From JAICMB01 sp963802915 (GTDB lineage Bacteria; Acidobacteriota; Terriglobia; Bryobacterales; Bryobacteraceae): a stretch of DNA of 64,000 nt. This document shows, piece after piece, positions 1 through 9,036 of the stretch (position 1 is the first letter of the stretch; the number at the start of each line of letters is the position of its first letter). The DNA lies in NCBI GenBank assembly GCA_963802915.1, contig CAWDKQ010000016.1:124001-188000 (forward strand). The letters are read 5' to 3'. Both the position numbers and the translations under genes were made by a program. The notes under the pieces are model-generated. The model was not told the origin of the DNA and did no database searches. It was given only the letters and a program-made list of their open reading frames with translations.

Positions 1-1
1 C

Positions 2-358
2 GAAGCGCTTCGAGAGGAACTGGCAGAACTGATTGCTTACGAGATGTCGGACCCGAGGGTCCTGGACGTAACGGTGAGCGAGGTGATTACCTCGCCCGAC
101 AAACGCCGCGCGCAGGTCCGTGTCGGGCTTATCGGCGGGGGCGATCCCACCGAGGCGCTCGCGGCGCTAGAAAATGCACGCGGATTCCTGCGCCGCCAGC
201 TTTCGCAGCGCCTGGAAACCTACCGCATCCCGGAACTTCACTTCGAAGCCGACGTCTCCGTCACGATCGGCCCCCGAGTGGAAACGCTCCTGAAAAGAGT
301 CAAGAAAGGACGTCCCCGGGACATCGATCCGGAGCCGCGAGACCTCTCAAAAAAATAA
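2..358 (+). CDS. rbfA: Ribosome-binding factor A, 5' end cut by window
   Basis: RbfA is a small KH-fold protein that binds the 30S subunit and helps mature the 5' end of 16S rRNA. The frame is already open at base 2 (EALREELAELIAYEM), so the first codons lie outside the window and the ATG at 44 is internal. Family hallmarks visible are the DPRV turn, the alternating strand TVSEVITSPDKRRAQVRV and a basic C-terminal tail. Seven bases separate it from apbE. RbfA usually has 110-130 residues, so only a few are missing. Confidence 0.93.
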   Translation, partial: EALREELAELIAYEMSDPRVLDVTVSEVITSPDKRRAQVRVGLIGGGDPTEALAALENARGFLRRQLSQRLETYRIPELHFEADVSVTIGPRVETLLKRVKKGRPRDIDPEPRDLSKK

Positions 359-365
359 CTGCCTG

Positions 366-1388
366 ATGAAACATCATGTGCTAAGTTTGTTGTTAATAAG
401 CGCGGTGGTAGTGGCCGGTGCGGGACTGGACAAGCCACCCGCCGGGAAAACGACGGAAGCGACCGCTCCGCCGGAGATGTCCCGGGCCGAAGGGAGCGTG
501 GACACAATGGGTTCCACGTTCACGGTCGTAGCCTACGGTGAAGATCGCGATCAGTTAGAGTCGGCTGTGGAATCGGCGCTCGAGGAGGCCAGAAGACTCG
601 ATCAGTTGCTTTCAAACTACCGCCCGGAAAGCGAGTGGTCGCAGGTTAATCGTGAAGCAGGTGACCATCCCGTTCACGTGTCGCTCGAACTCTTTAATTT
701 GTTGTCGGCCTGCGTCGGCTACAGCCGCCAGAGCGAAGGGACTTTCGACATAACAGTGGGTCCGCTGATGAAAATCTGGGGCTTTTATAAAGGAAGCGGC
801 CATCTTCCGCATCGCGCTGAGGTGTTAGGCGCCTTGGACCAAACCGGCTACCAGGGTCTTATCCTCGACGCGGCGAATCAGACTGTCAAGTTCGCGAAAA
901 AGGGCATGGATATGGACCCGGGCGGTATCGGCAAAGGATACGCGGTGGACAAGATGGCGGAAAACCTCGAAGAGAACGGCATCCACTCGGCGCTGATTTC
1001 GGGAGGCGGAAGCAGCATCTACGCCATCGGAAATCCGCCTCAGGATTCGCAAGGCTGGAAGGTCAATATCAAGGACCCGAGGAATACGTCGAAATCGATC
1101 GCGTCGACGTATCTGAAAAACGATTCGATGTCCACGTCCGGCAACTACGAGAAGTTTTTCTACGCCGACGGCAAACTGTGGAGCCACATCATGGACCCTC
1201 GAACGGGCTATCCATCGATGGGTATGCTGTCCGTTTCGATTATTACACCGAAAACTATCGACTCCGAGGCATGGTGCAAGCCATACTACATTTTGGGCCG
1301 CGAGTGGACCCAGAAACATAAACCAAAAACTTTCCGCGTCTTCATGTGTGAAGACAGATCGGATGTCCCATGCGCATGGCTTCAATGA
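366..1388 (+). CDS. apbE: FAD:protein FMN transferase, ApbE family
   Basis: ApbE proteins transfer FMN from FAD to a Thr of target flavoproteins, or act in FAD turnover, on the outer face of the membrane. The 340-residue product starts with an export signal (basic MKHH, then a hydrophobic stretch to about residue 20). Family blocks are DMDPGGIGKGYAVD, the glycine-rich ISGGGSSIYAIG and HIMDPRTGYP near the C-terminus. Its TGA overlaps the proposed hemE ATG as ATGA, suggesting translational coupling. It may flavinylate a redox protein, but no target is visible here. Confidence 0.9.
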   Translation: MKHHVLSLLLISAVVVAGAGLDKPPAGKTTEATAPPEMSRAEGSVDTMGSTFTVVAYGEDRDQLESAVESALEEARRLDQLLSNYRPESEWSQVNREAGDHPVHVSLELFNLLSACVGYSRQSEGTFDITVGPLMKIWGFYKGSGHLPHRAEVLGALDQTGYQGLILDAANQTVKFAKKGMDMDPGGIGKGYAVDKMAENLEENGIHSALISGGGSSIYAIGNPPQDSQGWKVNIKDPRNTSKSIASTYLKNDSMSTSGNYEKFFYADGKLWSHIMDPRTGYPSMGMLSVSIITPKTIDSEAWCKPYYILGREWTQKHKPKTFRVFMCEDRSDVPCAWLQ

Positions 1389-2407
1389 CAAGTCGCTTTT
1401 TAGATGCCTGCCGACGCAGGCCGACAGATGTTCGGCCGGTGTGGTTTATGAGGCAGGCGGGGCGGTACATGAAACAGTACCGCGAGATTCGGGCCAAGGC
1501 CAGCATTCTCGAAATATGCAAGCGCCCCGATTTGGCCGCTCAGGTTACGTTGCAGCCGGTTGAAGTCCTGGACGTGGACGCGGCTATCATTTTCGCCGAC
1601 CTCCTCCTCCCGGTCGAGCCGATGGGCCTGAAGCTGAAATTTGTCACCGGGGAAGGACCAGCGATCGATAACCCGGTGCGCACTTCATCAGACGTGGACA
1701 GCCTCTCGATTTCCAATACCGACGAGCTGCAATATGTTGGCGAGGCCATCCAGTTGGTAGTGCGGCAACTCGCCGGACGCGTGCCGGTGGTAGGATTCGT
1801 TGGCGCGCCGTTTACGCTCGCAAGCTACATGATCGAAGGCGGTCCGACGAAGAGCTTCATCGAGACCAAAAAGATGATGTACACCGACGAGACGCTGTGG
1901 CGCCGTCTGATGGGCAAACTCGTCGACGTGCTGGGACCGTTCGCGATCAGCCAGGTGGCCGCAGGCGCACGTGCGATTCAGGTATTCGATAGTTGGGTGG
2001 GCGCGCTCGGCCCGGACGATTATGTCCGCTACGTTGCGCCGTATTCGCGCGCCTTGATCGAACGCATCCGCACGGCGAGCGTGCCTGTAATTCATTTCGG
2101 GACCGGCTGCTCCGGTTATTTCCGTGAGTTGCACGCCGCCGGCGGCGATGTCATGAGCTGCGACTGGCGCATCAATATCGATCAGGCCTGGATGGATATC
2201 TCCTATCGATCGGCAATTCAGGGAAACCTCGATCCGGCGGTGCTGTTTGCGCCGCTGCCGGAGTTAAAGCAGCGCGTGCATGAACTGCTGCGGCGGACCG
2301 GCACTCGTCCCGGTCACATCTTCAACCTCGGCCATGGCATTCTGCCGGAGACTCCGGTGGATCATGTTCGCGCCGTGGTCGATTTTGTCAGGGAGTTCAA
2401 GCCGTAG
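1385..2407 (+). CDS. hemE: Uroporphyrinogen decarboxylase
   Basis: HemE decarboxylates the four acetates of uroporphyrinogen III to give coproporphyrinogen III in the cytoplasm. The signature RPVWFMRQAGRYM lies near residue 20 and the FADLLLPVEPMGL and FGTGCSG blocks follow; about 340 residues is normal. I chose the ATG at 1385 because it overlaps the apbE stop as ATGA and puts MTSRFLDACRRRP first; an in-frame ATG at 1370 is the alternative. The stop codon overlaps the apparent beginning of hemG, so apbE-hemE-hemG reads as one transcript. No hemH lies between them. Confidence 0.95.
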   Translation: MTSRFLDACRRRPTDVRPVWFMRQAGRYMKQYREIRAKASILEICKRPDLAAQVTLQPVEVLDVDAAIIFADLLLPVEPMGLKLKFVTGEGPAIDNPVRTSSDVDSLSISNTDELQYVGEAIQLVVRQLAGRVPVVGFVGAPFTLASYMIEGGPTKSFIETKKMMYTDETLWRRLMGKLVDVLGPFAISQVAAGARAIQVFDSWVGALGPDDYVRYVAPYSRALIERIRTASVPVIHFGTGCSGYFRELHAAGGDVMSCDWRINIDQAWMDISYRSAIQGNLDPAVLFAPLPELKQRVHELLRRTGTRPGHIFNLGHGILPETPVDHVRAVVDFVREFKP

Positions 2408-3738
2408 CCTCCACGATCATCATAGGCGGCGGAATCTCTGGTCTTTCCGCCGCATATTACCTCAATAAAGCGGGTCTGCGCCCGACTCTCGTCGAACAAT
2501 CCACACGTCTCGGCGGTGTGATTCAAACGGAACAGATCCAAGGCTGCACGCTCGAAGCCGGTCCCGACAGTTTTCTGGCCATCAAACCAGCGGCCCTCGA
2601 ACTCATTCGTGAAGTCGGGTTGGGCGACCAGATCATCGGATCGAACGACGATCAGCGGGCAACTTACATCCTGAAGCGCGGCAAGCTCGAACCGCTGCCC
2701 GACGGCATGATGATGATGATTCCCACGAAGATCATGCCGGTGGTGAAATCGGGGCTGCTCGGCTGGGGCACGAAGCTCAAGATGGGGATGGAATATTTTC
2801 GCCGCCCTTCGAAGCACGACGACCGTAGCGTCCGGGATTTTCTGGTAGACCATTACGGCGAAGAGTCTGTCGATTACATCGCAGAGCCGCTGCTTGCGGG
2901 CGTGTACGGCGGAGATCCCGGCCAACTCAGCGCCAACAGCGTGCTGAGCCGGTTCGTAGAGCTGGAAACGAAGTATGGCAGTCTCACGCGAGCTGTTTTG
3001 ACCCAGCCTCGGCCGAAAGGCGGCGGGTCGCTTTTTAAGACCTTGAAGCCCGGTCTGGGCGCACTCGTGAACGCGCTTACGCCGAGTCTCGACTTGGTTC
3101 ACGGGACGGTTGAAGCCCTGGAACGCGACGGCTCTCGCTGGCGCGTGCGCGTGAATGGAGATTGGATTCATGGCGACGCAATCGTGCTCGCGGTGCGGGC
3201 ATATCAGGCAGGCGCGCTGCTCGAGCCGCATGAGCCGGCGCTCGCAGGTTTACTCAGCGGAATTCCCTACACGTCGTCGCTGACGTTGTCGCTGGGCTAT
3301 CAACGCAGCGACATCGCACATCCGTTGAACGGCTTCGGATTCCTGGTGCCGAAGCGTGAGCGCAAGCATGTCAAGGCGTGCACCTGGGTACATAAGAAAT
3401 TCAACTATCGCGTACCGGACGATCAAGTCGTGATGCGATGTTTTATGTCGGGCGAGTCGCTCGATGAGAGCGATGCGGCACTGGTCGAGATCGCCCGCGG
3501 CGAACTGCGGGACATCATGGGCGTTACAGCCACGCCGTCATTTCACACTATCCATCGCTGGCCTGGTTCGATGGCGCAATATACGGTGGGACATCAGAAG
3601 CGCATCGAAGAAGTCCAAGCGCGTTTGCGCGAACTGCCTGGACTTCAAGTCATTGGAAATTTCTTCGACGGCATTGGTATCCCGGACTGTGTGCGATTAG
3701 GGAAACAGGCGGCGGACCGCTCCCTGCCGGGTCTGTGA
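2404..3738 (+). CDS. hemG: Protoporphyrinogen/coproporphyrinogen oxidase (FAD, HemY type), start codon unclear
   Basis: This FAD enzyme oxidises the porphyrinogen ring late in heme synthesis. The dinucleotide-binding motif IIIGGGISGLSAAYYL is encoded from about 2416, and the C-terminal FAD motif GNFFDGIGIPDCV ends the protein. In this frame there is no ATG, GTG or TTG between the stop at 2281 and the FAD motif; the first conventional start is GTG 2518, which would delete the motif. GTA at 2404 overlaps the hemE stop as GTAG and follows GGGAG at a good distance, so it is my best guess. A base error or rare start are both possible. Confidence 0.85.
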   Translation, partial: VASTIIIGGGISGLSAAYYLNKAGLRPTLVEQSTRLGGVIQTEQIQGCTLEAGPDSFLAIKPAALELIREVGLGDQIIGSNDDQRATYILKRGKLEPLPDGMMMMIPTKIMPVVKSGLLGWGTKLKMGMEYFRRPSKHDDRSVRDFLVDHYGEESVDYIAEPLLAGVYGGDPGQLSANSVLSRFVELETKYGSLTRAVLTQPRPKGGGSLFKTLKPGLGALVNALTPSLDLVHGTVEALERDGSRWRVRVNGDWIHGDAIVLAVRAYQAGALLEPHEPALAGLLSGIPYTSSLTLSLGYQRSDIAHPLNGFGFLVPKRERKHVKACTWVHKKFNYRVPDDQVVMRCFMSGESLDESDAALVEIARGELRDIMGVTATPSFHTIHRWPGSMAQYTVGHQKRIEEVQARLRELPGLQVIGNFFDGIGIPDCVRLGKQAADRSLPGL

Positions 3739-3773
3739 AATAATCTCGGCAATCTCCCCTTGCTTACGCGCGC

Positions 3774-3816
3774 GGTTCCGCATGGTCGTGAAAATGCGGG
3801 ACAGCGTTGCGGAACC
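3774..3816. terminator. Possible stem-loop between convergent genes
   Basis: GGTTCCGCA at 3774-3782 is matched by its exact complement TGCGGAACC at 3808-3816, across a 25-base loop. It sits between the ends of hemG and the minus-strand exporter gene, where a two-way terminator is expected. There is no T-run on either side, so the assignment is weak. Confidence 0.25.
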
Positions 3817-3850
3817 CCGACACTCCCTACGGCAGGAAGCGGTAGTCTTC

Positions 3851-5449
3851 TTAATGCATCGCAACCGGGCCGGCCGCCTTCGGTGGCTTTTTCATGATGA
3901 ACAGGAGTGGAAGAATGGCGAGGAATATGACTGCGAGAATCACGAAGACGTCAATATACGCCAGAATCGCGGCCTGCTGTTGAACCATGCCCCAGACGGT
4001 CATCATGCTCTGCTGCCTGGCCGTTACGGGCCCTGAGCCTTGGGATTGAAACATGCCGTTCAGATTGCTGAGCATCTGTTGGGCCTGCGGATTGTAGACG
4101 CTGACGTGCTGCGTCAGATCGTTGAGATGCGTCTGCTGGTGACGCGCGATCAGCGTGGCCGTGGTCGCGATGCCGACGCTTCCACCCAGATTGCGCATGA
4201 GATTGAAGAGGCTGGTCGCATTGCCCATCTGCTCCCTGGGAATGAGTCCCATGGTAATGGTGGTCAACGGTACGAATAGAAGCGCCAGCGAGATCCCTTG
4301 GACGAATTGCGGCCAGAAGAAATCCCAATAGCCGGCGTTCAGATTGAGCCGCGACAACGCGTAGAGCGTACCGGCCGAAATGATCAGGCCGGAGGCAAGG
4401 AATTTGCGTGGATCCCGACCCGGCAGAACCGCGCCGACCAGGGGCATCGCGATAAATGAGCCCATGCCGCGCGGAGCCATGGCGATACCCGCCTGTAGCG
4501 CGGGGTAGCCCAGCAGCGTCTGCAACCACACCGGCAGCAGCACCATGCTGCCGTAGAGCACGAAGCCGACAATGCTCATCAGCGCAGTGCCAGTGCTGAA
4601 AGTTCGATTCTTCAAGACACGCAAATCCACCACCGGATGCCCGGCCATGTATTCGCGCACGACCCACGCTATGGCCCCGAGTATCGCGATTGCGATGAGT
4701 AACTGGATGAAGTGGGACGAAAACCAGTCATCCTCCTGGCCCTTGTCGAGCACGATCTGGAGCGCCCCAACCCACAGCGCGAGCAACCCGATCCCCCAGA
4801 AGTCGATGCCGCCGGACCGCTTGCCCTTAATATAAGGCGGATCGAAAATGAAGGCGCGCGTCATCAAAATCGAGGCGATGCCGACGGGGACGTTGATGTA
4901 AAAGACCCAGCGCCAACTATACGTTTCGGTCAGCCAACCGCCGAGGACGGGTCCAAGAATCGGCGCCACAACGATGCCCAGGCCCCAGAAGCCCATCGCC
5001 TTGCCGCGATCCTGCGGGGGGAAGGCCTCGAGCAAGACCGCTTGCGACAAGGGCTGAAGCGCCCCACCGGCAGCGCCCTGCATAATGCGGAACGCCACCA
5101 GCCAGAACAAGCTCGGCGCCAAGCCGCAGAGAAAAGACGCGACGGTAAATCCGACAACGGACGCAATCAGAAGACGCTTGCGACCGAACTGATTTGCGAG
5201 CCAGCCCGTGATCGGCAAAATGATCGCGTTAGCGACCAGGTAGGATGTCAGCGTCCAGGTGGCTTCGTCGACCGTTGCCGACAAACTCCCGGCAATATGC
5301 GGAAGAGAAACATTCACTACGGTCGTGTCCAGCACCTCCATGAAGGTGGCGAACATGACCGAGACAGCAACGATCCAAGGGTTGATATGCGGAATTGTTG
5401 GCGCGGCCGCCTGAGGGACAGCCTCGGGCGGCGCAACGTCATTAGGCAT
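3851..5449 (-). CDS. DHA2-family MFS multidrug exporter (EmrB/QacA type)
   Basis: A 532-residue proton-driven drug exporter of the 14-helix DHA2 group. Recognisable parts are the first helix with FMEVLDTTVVNVSLPHIAGSL, motif A (GWLANQFGRKRLL) near residue 83 and motif C (GLGIVVAPILGPVLGG) near residue 155. Its first 8 bases overlap the end of the cytidylate kinase-like gene. EmrB normally works with a membrane-fusion partner, and no emrA or tolC is in the window. Confidence 0.9.
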   Translation of the reverse strand: MPNDVAPPEAVPQAAAPTIPHINPWIVAVSVMFATFMEVLDTTVVNVSLPHIAGSLSATVDEATWTLTSYLVANAIILPITGWLANQFGRKRLLIASVVGFTVASFLCGLAPSLFWLVAFRIMQGAAGGALQPLSQAVLLEAFPPQDRGKAMGFWGLGIVVAPILGPVLGGWLTETYSWRWVFYINVPVGIASILMTRAFIFDPPYIKGKRSGGIDFWGIGLLALWVGALQIVLDKGQEDDWFSSHFIQLLIAIAILGAIAWVVREYMAGHPVVDLRVLKNRTFSTGTALMSIVGFVLYGSMVLLPVWLQTLLGYPALQAGIAMAPRGMGSFIAMPLVGAVLPGRDPRKFLASGLIISAGTLYALSRLNLNAGYWDFFWPQFVQGISLALLFVPLTTITMGLIPREQMGNATSLFNLMRNLGGSVGIATTATLIARHQQTHLNDLTQHVSVYNPQAQQMLSNLNGMFQSQGSGPVTARQQSMMTVWGMVQQQAAILAYIDVFVILAVIFLAILPLLFIMKKPPKAAGPVAMH

Positions 5450-6077
5450 GCAGCATTTGGTCCTTTGAGATATTGGCCTGCATTGCGGTCAGAACCGCGG
5501 AGACTACCGTGTCTTCCCCAAGAAGCGAACAGAAAAGCGCGTCGTACAGGTGCACTTCACGCCAGTTGCACTTGTAATAATACTCGACGTATTGCGCGCG
5601 AAGCCGATCCTGTTCCTCGATGCGAGCGGGAGTAGCGAACGCGCTGCCGTATTTATCGCGAATGCGGCGGATGCGGTCCTCCATGGGAGCGTAAACGAAG
5701 AGGTGAAATACGTCGGGTTGGCCTTGCAGGATGCACTGAGCGGCGCGTCCGACAACAACCACGTTACCCTGCCGGGCGGCCTCCTCGATCATTCTGCGCG
5801 TGATCGACGCCATGGCATCCGCGTCGAAGACGTCTCCTACCGCGACCCCTTCAAAGACTCCGAGGCCGAAAGTGGATTTATTCAAGCGGTGGAACCAGGA
5901 ATCGACACGCTCGTCGCATTCATGGCATACCTCGGGATCGACATTTGCAGCCTGAGCGACCTGCTTAATGAGGGAATTGTCGATCAGATCCCAGCCTAGC
6001 CGAGCAGCCAGCCTTGCGGCGATCGTCCCGCCACCGCTGCCATACTCGCGAGCTACCGTGATAACCCGGTACATCAC
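5442..6077 (-). CDS. Cytidylate kinase-like P-loop protein
   Basis: A 211-residue protein of the cytidylate kinase-like family (PF13189). The N-terminal strand and loop ITVAREYGSGGGTIAARLA are the nucleotide-binding P-loop in its AREYGSGG form, and a basic RIRRIRDKYG segment near residue 135 resembles the lid. Family members are predicted nucleoside or nucleotide kinases whose substrates are mostly unknown. It overlaps the downstream exporter by 8 bases, so the two are probably translated together. Function is inferred from fold only. Confidence 0.82.
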   Translation of the reverse strand: MMYRVITVAREYGSGGGTIAARLAARLGWDLIDNSLIKQVAQAANVDPEVCHECDERVDSWFHRLNKSTFGLGVFEGVAVGDVFDADAMASITRRMIEEAARQGNVVVVGRAAQCILQGQPDVFHLFVYAPMEDRIRRIRDKYGSAFATPARIEEQDRLRAQYVEYYYKCNWREVHLYDALFCSLLGEDTVVSAVLTAMQANISKDQMLHA

Positions 6078-6116
6078 TGATTAGGATGCAGGAAAACCGG
6101 GTTGCGCTTCAACAGG

Positions 6117-7265
6117 TTACTCGACTTCGCGAGGAGCCGTATAGCCCGCCTTGGCAATGACCTGGTACTTGATAGGCTTCCCGTTTTCCACGATCCGGAG
6201 CGGCTCGTTCGTCTCGGGATTCACCAGTTCGACCTTGATCTTACGGTATTTACCGTCCCGGGCCGTATTCGTGGGGTGATAGGAGATCGAGTACTGGTTG
6301 CGGAGCGCGTCCTGGATGGAGCGATAGATACTCGGAAACTCGCCGTAGAAACGGGGGAAGTAGCTTTGCCCGCCTGTCTCCTTGGCAAAGGTCTTCATTT
6401 CGTTATCAGCCTGGAGGAAGTCAAGACGAGAGATCGGGCCCATGGCGCCGTAAGCATCCATTCGCTCGCGCAGCGACTGCAGCAGGCTGATGGCGTAGAT
6501 TGGAACGGCGTCTTCCTGAAGCGTTTTACGGCACTTATCGAATGTGATCCTGCTAAACGTGTCGCGGCCGGAGGCAAACAGAATGATCGCTTTGCGGCCC
6601 TCGATATCTTTCATGCGATCTTCGGTGTCGACCAGCGCGTCAAAGAGGTTCGACTCGGAGAAGCCCGGTATCCGGAGGCGCTGCATGGCTTCCTGGATCT
6701 TCATGCGGTCCGTGGTGAAATCGGTGAGGATTTCAGGGCGCATATCGAATGCAATCACGGCTGCGTAGTCGTCCGGCTTCAATGTTTCTACGAAGCCATA
6801 GGCTGCCACCAGGGTCTGATACCAGCCCTCAGACCAATAGGACTGAAAGAGATTACTGAACTCAACGACCATCGCTACGGTCATGGGCGCTTCGTTGCCC
6901 ACGGAGAAGCCGGTGACCGGCTGCGGGGCACCGTCTTCGAGGACGCGGAAGTTACCGCGTGGAATCTTGGGGATGAATCGGCCTTTATTATCCAGGACGG
7001 CGACGTCCACCTGGATTGTGGTCACATCGCTCTTGAAGGTCGGCAGACCCTCCGGCGCAACCTTGTCCTTGGGATTGAACTTGGAGGGGATTTTTGGGAG
7101 ATCGGAGTCTGTGGGCGTCGAAGCGTCGCCTGTAGTGTCCTTTTTCTTGGGCTTAGCGACGGTTTCCGAGGATTGAGACTCAGGGCCCTGCTGCGCAGCC
7201 AGGTACACAGCGCCGCTAAGCAGGGTAAATCCGGACAGGAGAGCGGTACATCGAAGCGCTTTCAT
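6117..7265 (-). CDS. Secreted VWFA-related acidobacterial domain protein (TIGR03436 type)
   Basis: A 382-residue exported protein: signal peptide MKALRCTALLSGFTLLSGAV ending near AQQ, a charged linker, then a von Willebrand factor A fold from about residue 80 (IQVDVAVLDNKGRFIPKIPRGNFRVLEDG is the usual entry strand). Members of this group abound in Acidobacteria. The metal-site motif that should read DxSxS is VEFSNLF here, so metal binding is doubtful. The C-terminal part (YSISYHPTN, then a small beta domain) is also typical. Role unknown; probably protein-protein contact in the cell envelope. Confidence 0.82.
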   Translation of the reverse strand: MKALRCTALLSGFTLLSGAVYLAAQQGPESQSSETVAKPKKKDTTGDASTPTDSDLPKIPSKFNPKDKVAPEGLPTFKSDVTTIQVDVAVLDNKGRFIPKIPRGNFRVLEDGAPQPVTGFSVGNEAPMTVAMVVEFSNLFQSYWSEGWYQTLVAAYGFVETLKPDDYAAVIAFDMRPEILTDFTTDRMKIQEAMQRLRIPGFSESNLFDALVDTEDRMKDIEGRKAIILFASGRDTFSRITFDKCRKTLQEDAVPIYAISLLQSLRERMDAYGAMGPISRLDFLQADNEMKTFAKETGGQSYFPRFYGEFPSIYRSIQDALRNQYSISYHPTNTARDGKYRKIKVELVNPETNEPLRIVENGKPIKYQVIAKAGYTAPREVE

Positions 7266-7326
7266 AGGCCTTGAAGCGAACTATAGCAAAAATAGGGACG
7301 TTTGGAGGTGGTTCGCCGTTACGCGG

Positions 7327-8082
7327 CTAGTGGACCCAGGGATCGCGGTCGGACCCTTGTTTTTTGAGGTAAACCTGGAATTTCTTTTTCGCGCGCTGGA
7401 GTTTCCAGTCCTTGTAGGATTGACGAATTGGCGCGGCGAGATCGAAGCGGCGACGCGGCATTTTCATGAAGATGTAGGCGAAAAGCAGGCCGCCGAGGTG
7501 CGCGAATTCGCTGACCCCGCTGTTCCCCCCCCAAATCGCGCTCAGGAACGCTATGGTTCCAATGATGAGAACAAACCACTTCACCTGAATCGGGATCAGA
7601 AAGCCCCACAAGATCGTGCGATTGGGGTACATCATCGCGTACGCGAGCAGGATCCCGAAGATTGCGCCGGAAGCGCCAATAGTGGGAGTTTGGGGCGTTC
7701 CGACGATGTAGTTTGCAATTACGACGCAGATTCCCGCTCCGATCCCGCAGAAGAAGTAGAACTGCAGGAAACGCTTCGTGCTCCAAGAGCGTTCGAGCTC
7801 GGCGCCAAACATCCATAACGCGAGCATGTTCCAGAGGATGTGGGTGAAACTGCCGTGCAAGAAGAGATATGTCGCAAGTTCCCACACGGCGAAGAAGCGC
7901 ACCACGGCCTCGGGAACGAGGGCCAGTGTGCTGAGAAACCCCGAAAAGGCGGCGCTCTTAGCGGTGACCAACTGCAGGAGGAAGACCGCAACATTCGCAA
8001 CGATCAACCACTTAACTCCGGGCGGGAAACCCGGAAACGCAAGAGAGATACCTGTCTTGTAGCCTCTTCTGGGGTAGGACAT
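7327..8082 (-). CDS. Rhomboid family intramembrane serine protease
   Basis: A 251-residue protein with six hydrophobic segments that cuts other membrane proteins inside the bilayer. The catalytic Ser is in GASGAIFG (S138) and the catalytic His in FAHLGG (H195); HGSFTHILWNMLALW in helix 2 carries the conserved His and Asn. The C-terminal tail is basic and cytoplasmic. It lies 61 bases from the VWA gene on the same strand, with no other functional link visible. Confidence 0.92.
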   Translation of the reverse strand: MSYPRRGYKTGISLAFPGFPPGVKWLIVANVAVFLLQLVTAKSAAFSGFLSTLALVPEAVVRFFAVWELATYLFLHGSFTHILWNMLALWMFGAELERSWSTKRFLQFYFFCGIGAGICVVIANYIVGTPQTPTIGASGAIFGILLAYAMMYPNRTILWGFLIPIQVKWFVLIIGTIAFLSAIWGGNSGVSEFAHLGGLLFAYIFMKMPRRRFDLAAPIRQSYKDWKLQRAKKKFQVYLKKQGSDRDPWVH

Positions 8083-8129
8083 GGGAAAAGCGGGACCTTC
8101 TCTAGCCTCAGAATATCAGAAGAAGGCCG

Positions 8130-8498
8130 CTAACTACGCCCCTCACTTTCTTCTTCCGCCTTATCTTCTCGATTTGTCATCGTTGCCGTGGCTTTTAGTC
8201 CGATGGACAACGCGATCCAAACGAGCCAATGCGAGAACAGACCCTCAGAGATTACGAAGTTACCCGCGAAACCGAGATCCTGACCAAGGCGCCACATTCC
8301 GAACACGAAAGCGATGAGCGAACCGGGGGTCAGCAACAGAACGCTGACGAGCGCCGCAGCTTGATTCGAAACTTCCGCGGTGCGATTGATAGCTGGTTGA
8401 ATACGTACAGTGACGGAAGACGTTTTCGATGCCATGGCGGTAGTGGTTCGTGCCACTGCCGGCTGCAAAATTCTTCCTCCGAGTCTCATTACCGACAT
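8130..8498 (-). CDS. Small two-helix membrane protein, paralogue of the next gene
   Basis: I do not recognise a named family. The 122-residue product has two hydrophobic stretches, one from about residue 48 (ALVSVLLLTPGSLIAFVFGMW) and one near residue 90 (HWLVWIALSIGLKA), and an acidic tail. It matches the neighbour at 8620-8976 through the shared core LLTPxxxxAFVxxMWRLGxDLGFA and GxxSHWxVWxAxS, so the two arose by tandem duplication. A start at the ATG at 8435 is also possible. Codon usage fits its neighbours. Confidence 0.6.
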   Translation of the reverse strand: MSVMRLGGRILQPAVARTTTAMASKTSSVTVRIQPAINRTAEVSNQAAALVSVLLLTPGSLIAFVFGMWRLGQDLGFAGNFVISEGLFSHWLVWIALSIGLKATATMTNREDKAEEESEGRS

Positions 8499-8619
8499 CG
8501 TTCAATTACCCCTATCTTGCTTGTTCAGATGCTGGCCCTGCATGCGAAGTTGCATTTATGAAGTGAAGCGAAGATCGGAGGCGTTTCAAAACGAGAACAG
8601 AAAACGAATACCGAATGAG

Positions 8620-8976
8620 CTAATAGAGTGTCCGCGTGACGGCTTCGGGATTTGGATTCGCGGTCTCGGATTTCTTCTTGCCGACTTCCAAATCGTGGAT
8701 CTCGGGCTCCGGATTTCCGTAGCGGTTCAAGACCACCGCGAGGAACTGGGTGGCAACGGAAATCGCGAGCCAGACTTGCCAGTGGGATAGTATTCCGGTA
8801 TGGATTGCGAAAGACCGCGCGAAGCCGAGGTCGGCGCCGAGACGCCACATGCTGAGAACAAAAGCCGTGACGGCAGCAGGTGTTAACAACGCGGCGGATG
8901 CGAGGGCGACATGCCGATTTTTGCGTGCCTTCTGCCGGACCGTGGGACCGCGCTGAAGTCGTATCCGGACGAGCAT
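8620..8976 (-). CDS. Small two-helix membrane protein, paralogue of the preceding gene
   Basis: A 118-residue product when started at the ATG at 8976, whose first residues (MLVRIRLQRG) line up with VRIQPAIN of the paralogue; an upstream ATG at 9099 would run into the divergent oxidoreductase gene. Two hydrophobic segments surround the core MWRLGADLGFARSFAIHTGILSHWQVW. The tail after the second helix is charged and ends in LY. Function unknown; the conserved loop between helices is the likely functional part. Confidence 0.6.
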   Translation of the reverse strand: MLVRIRLQRGPTVRQKARKNRHVALASAALLTPAAVTAFVLSMWRLGADLGFARSFAIHTGILSHWQVWLAISVATQFLAVVLNRYGNPEPEIHDLEVGKKKSETANPNPEAVTRTLY

Positions 8977-9036
8977 TACTGTAGAATCTGAGTTTAACAG
9001 TAATTCGATTTTCAACCAATAGAGGAAAGACTCCCA

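Noticed and set aside
6102..7274. 390-codon open frame on the plus strand
   Set aside because: It is the antisense of the VWA protein gene; GC-rich codon use leaves the opposite strand open. It has no family pattern.
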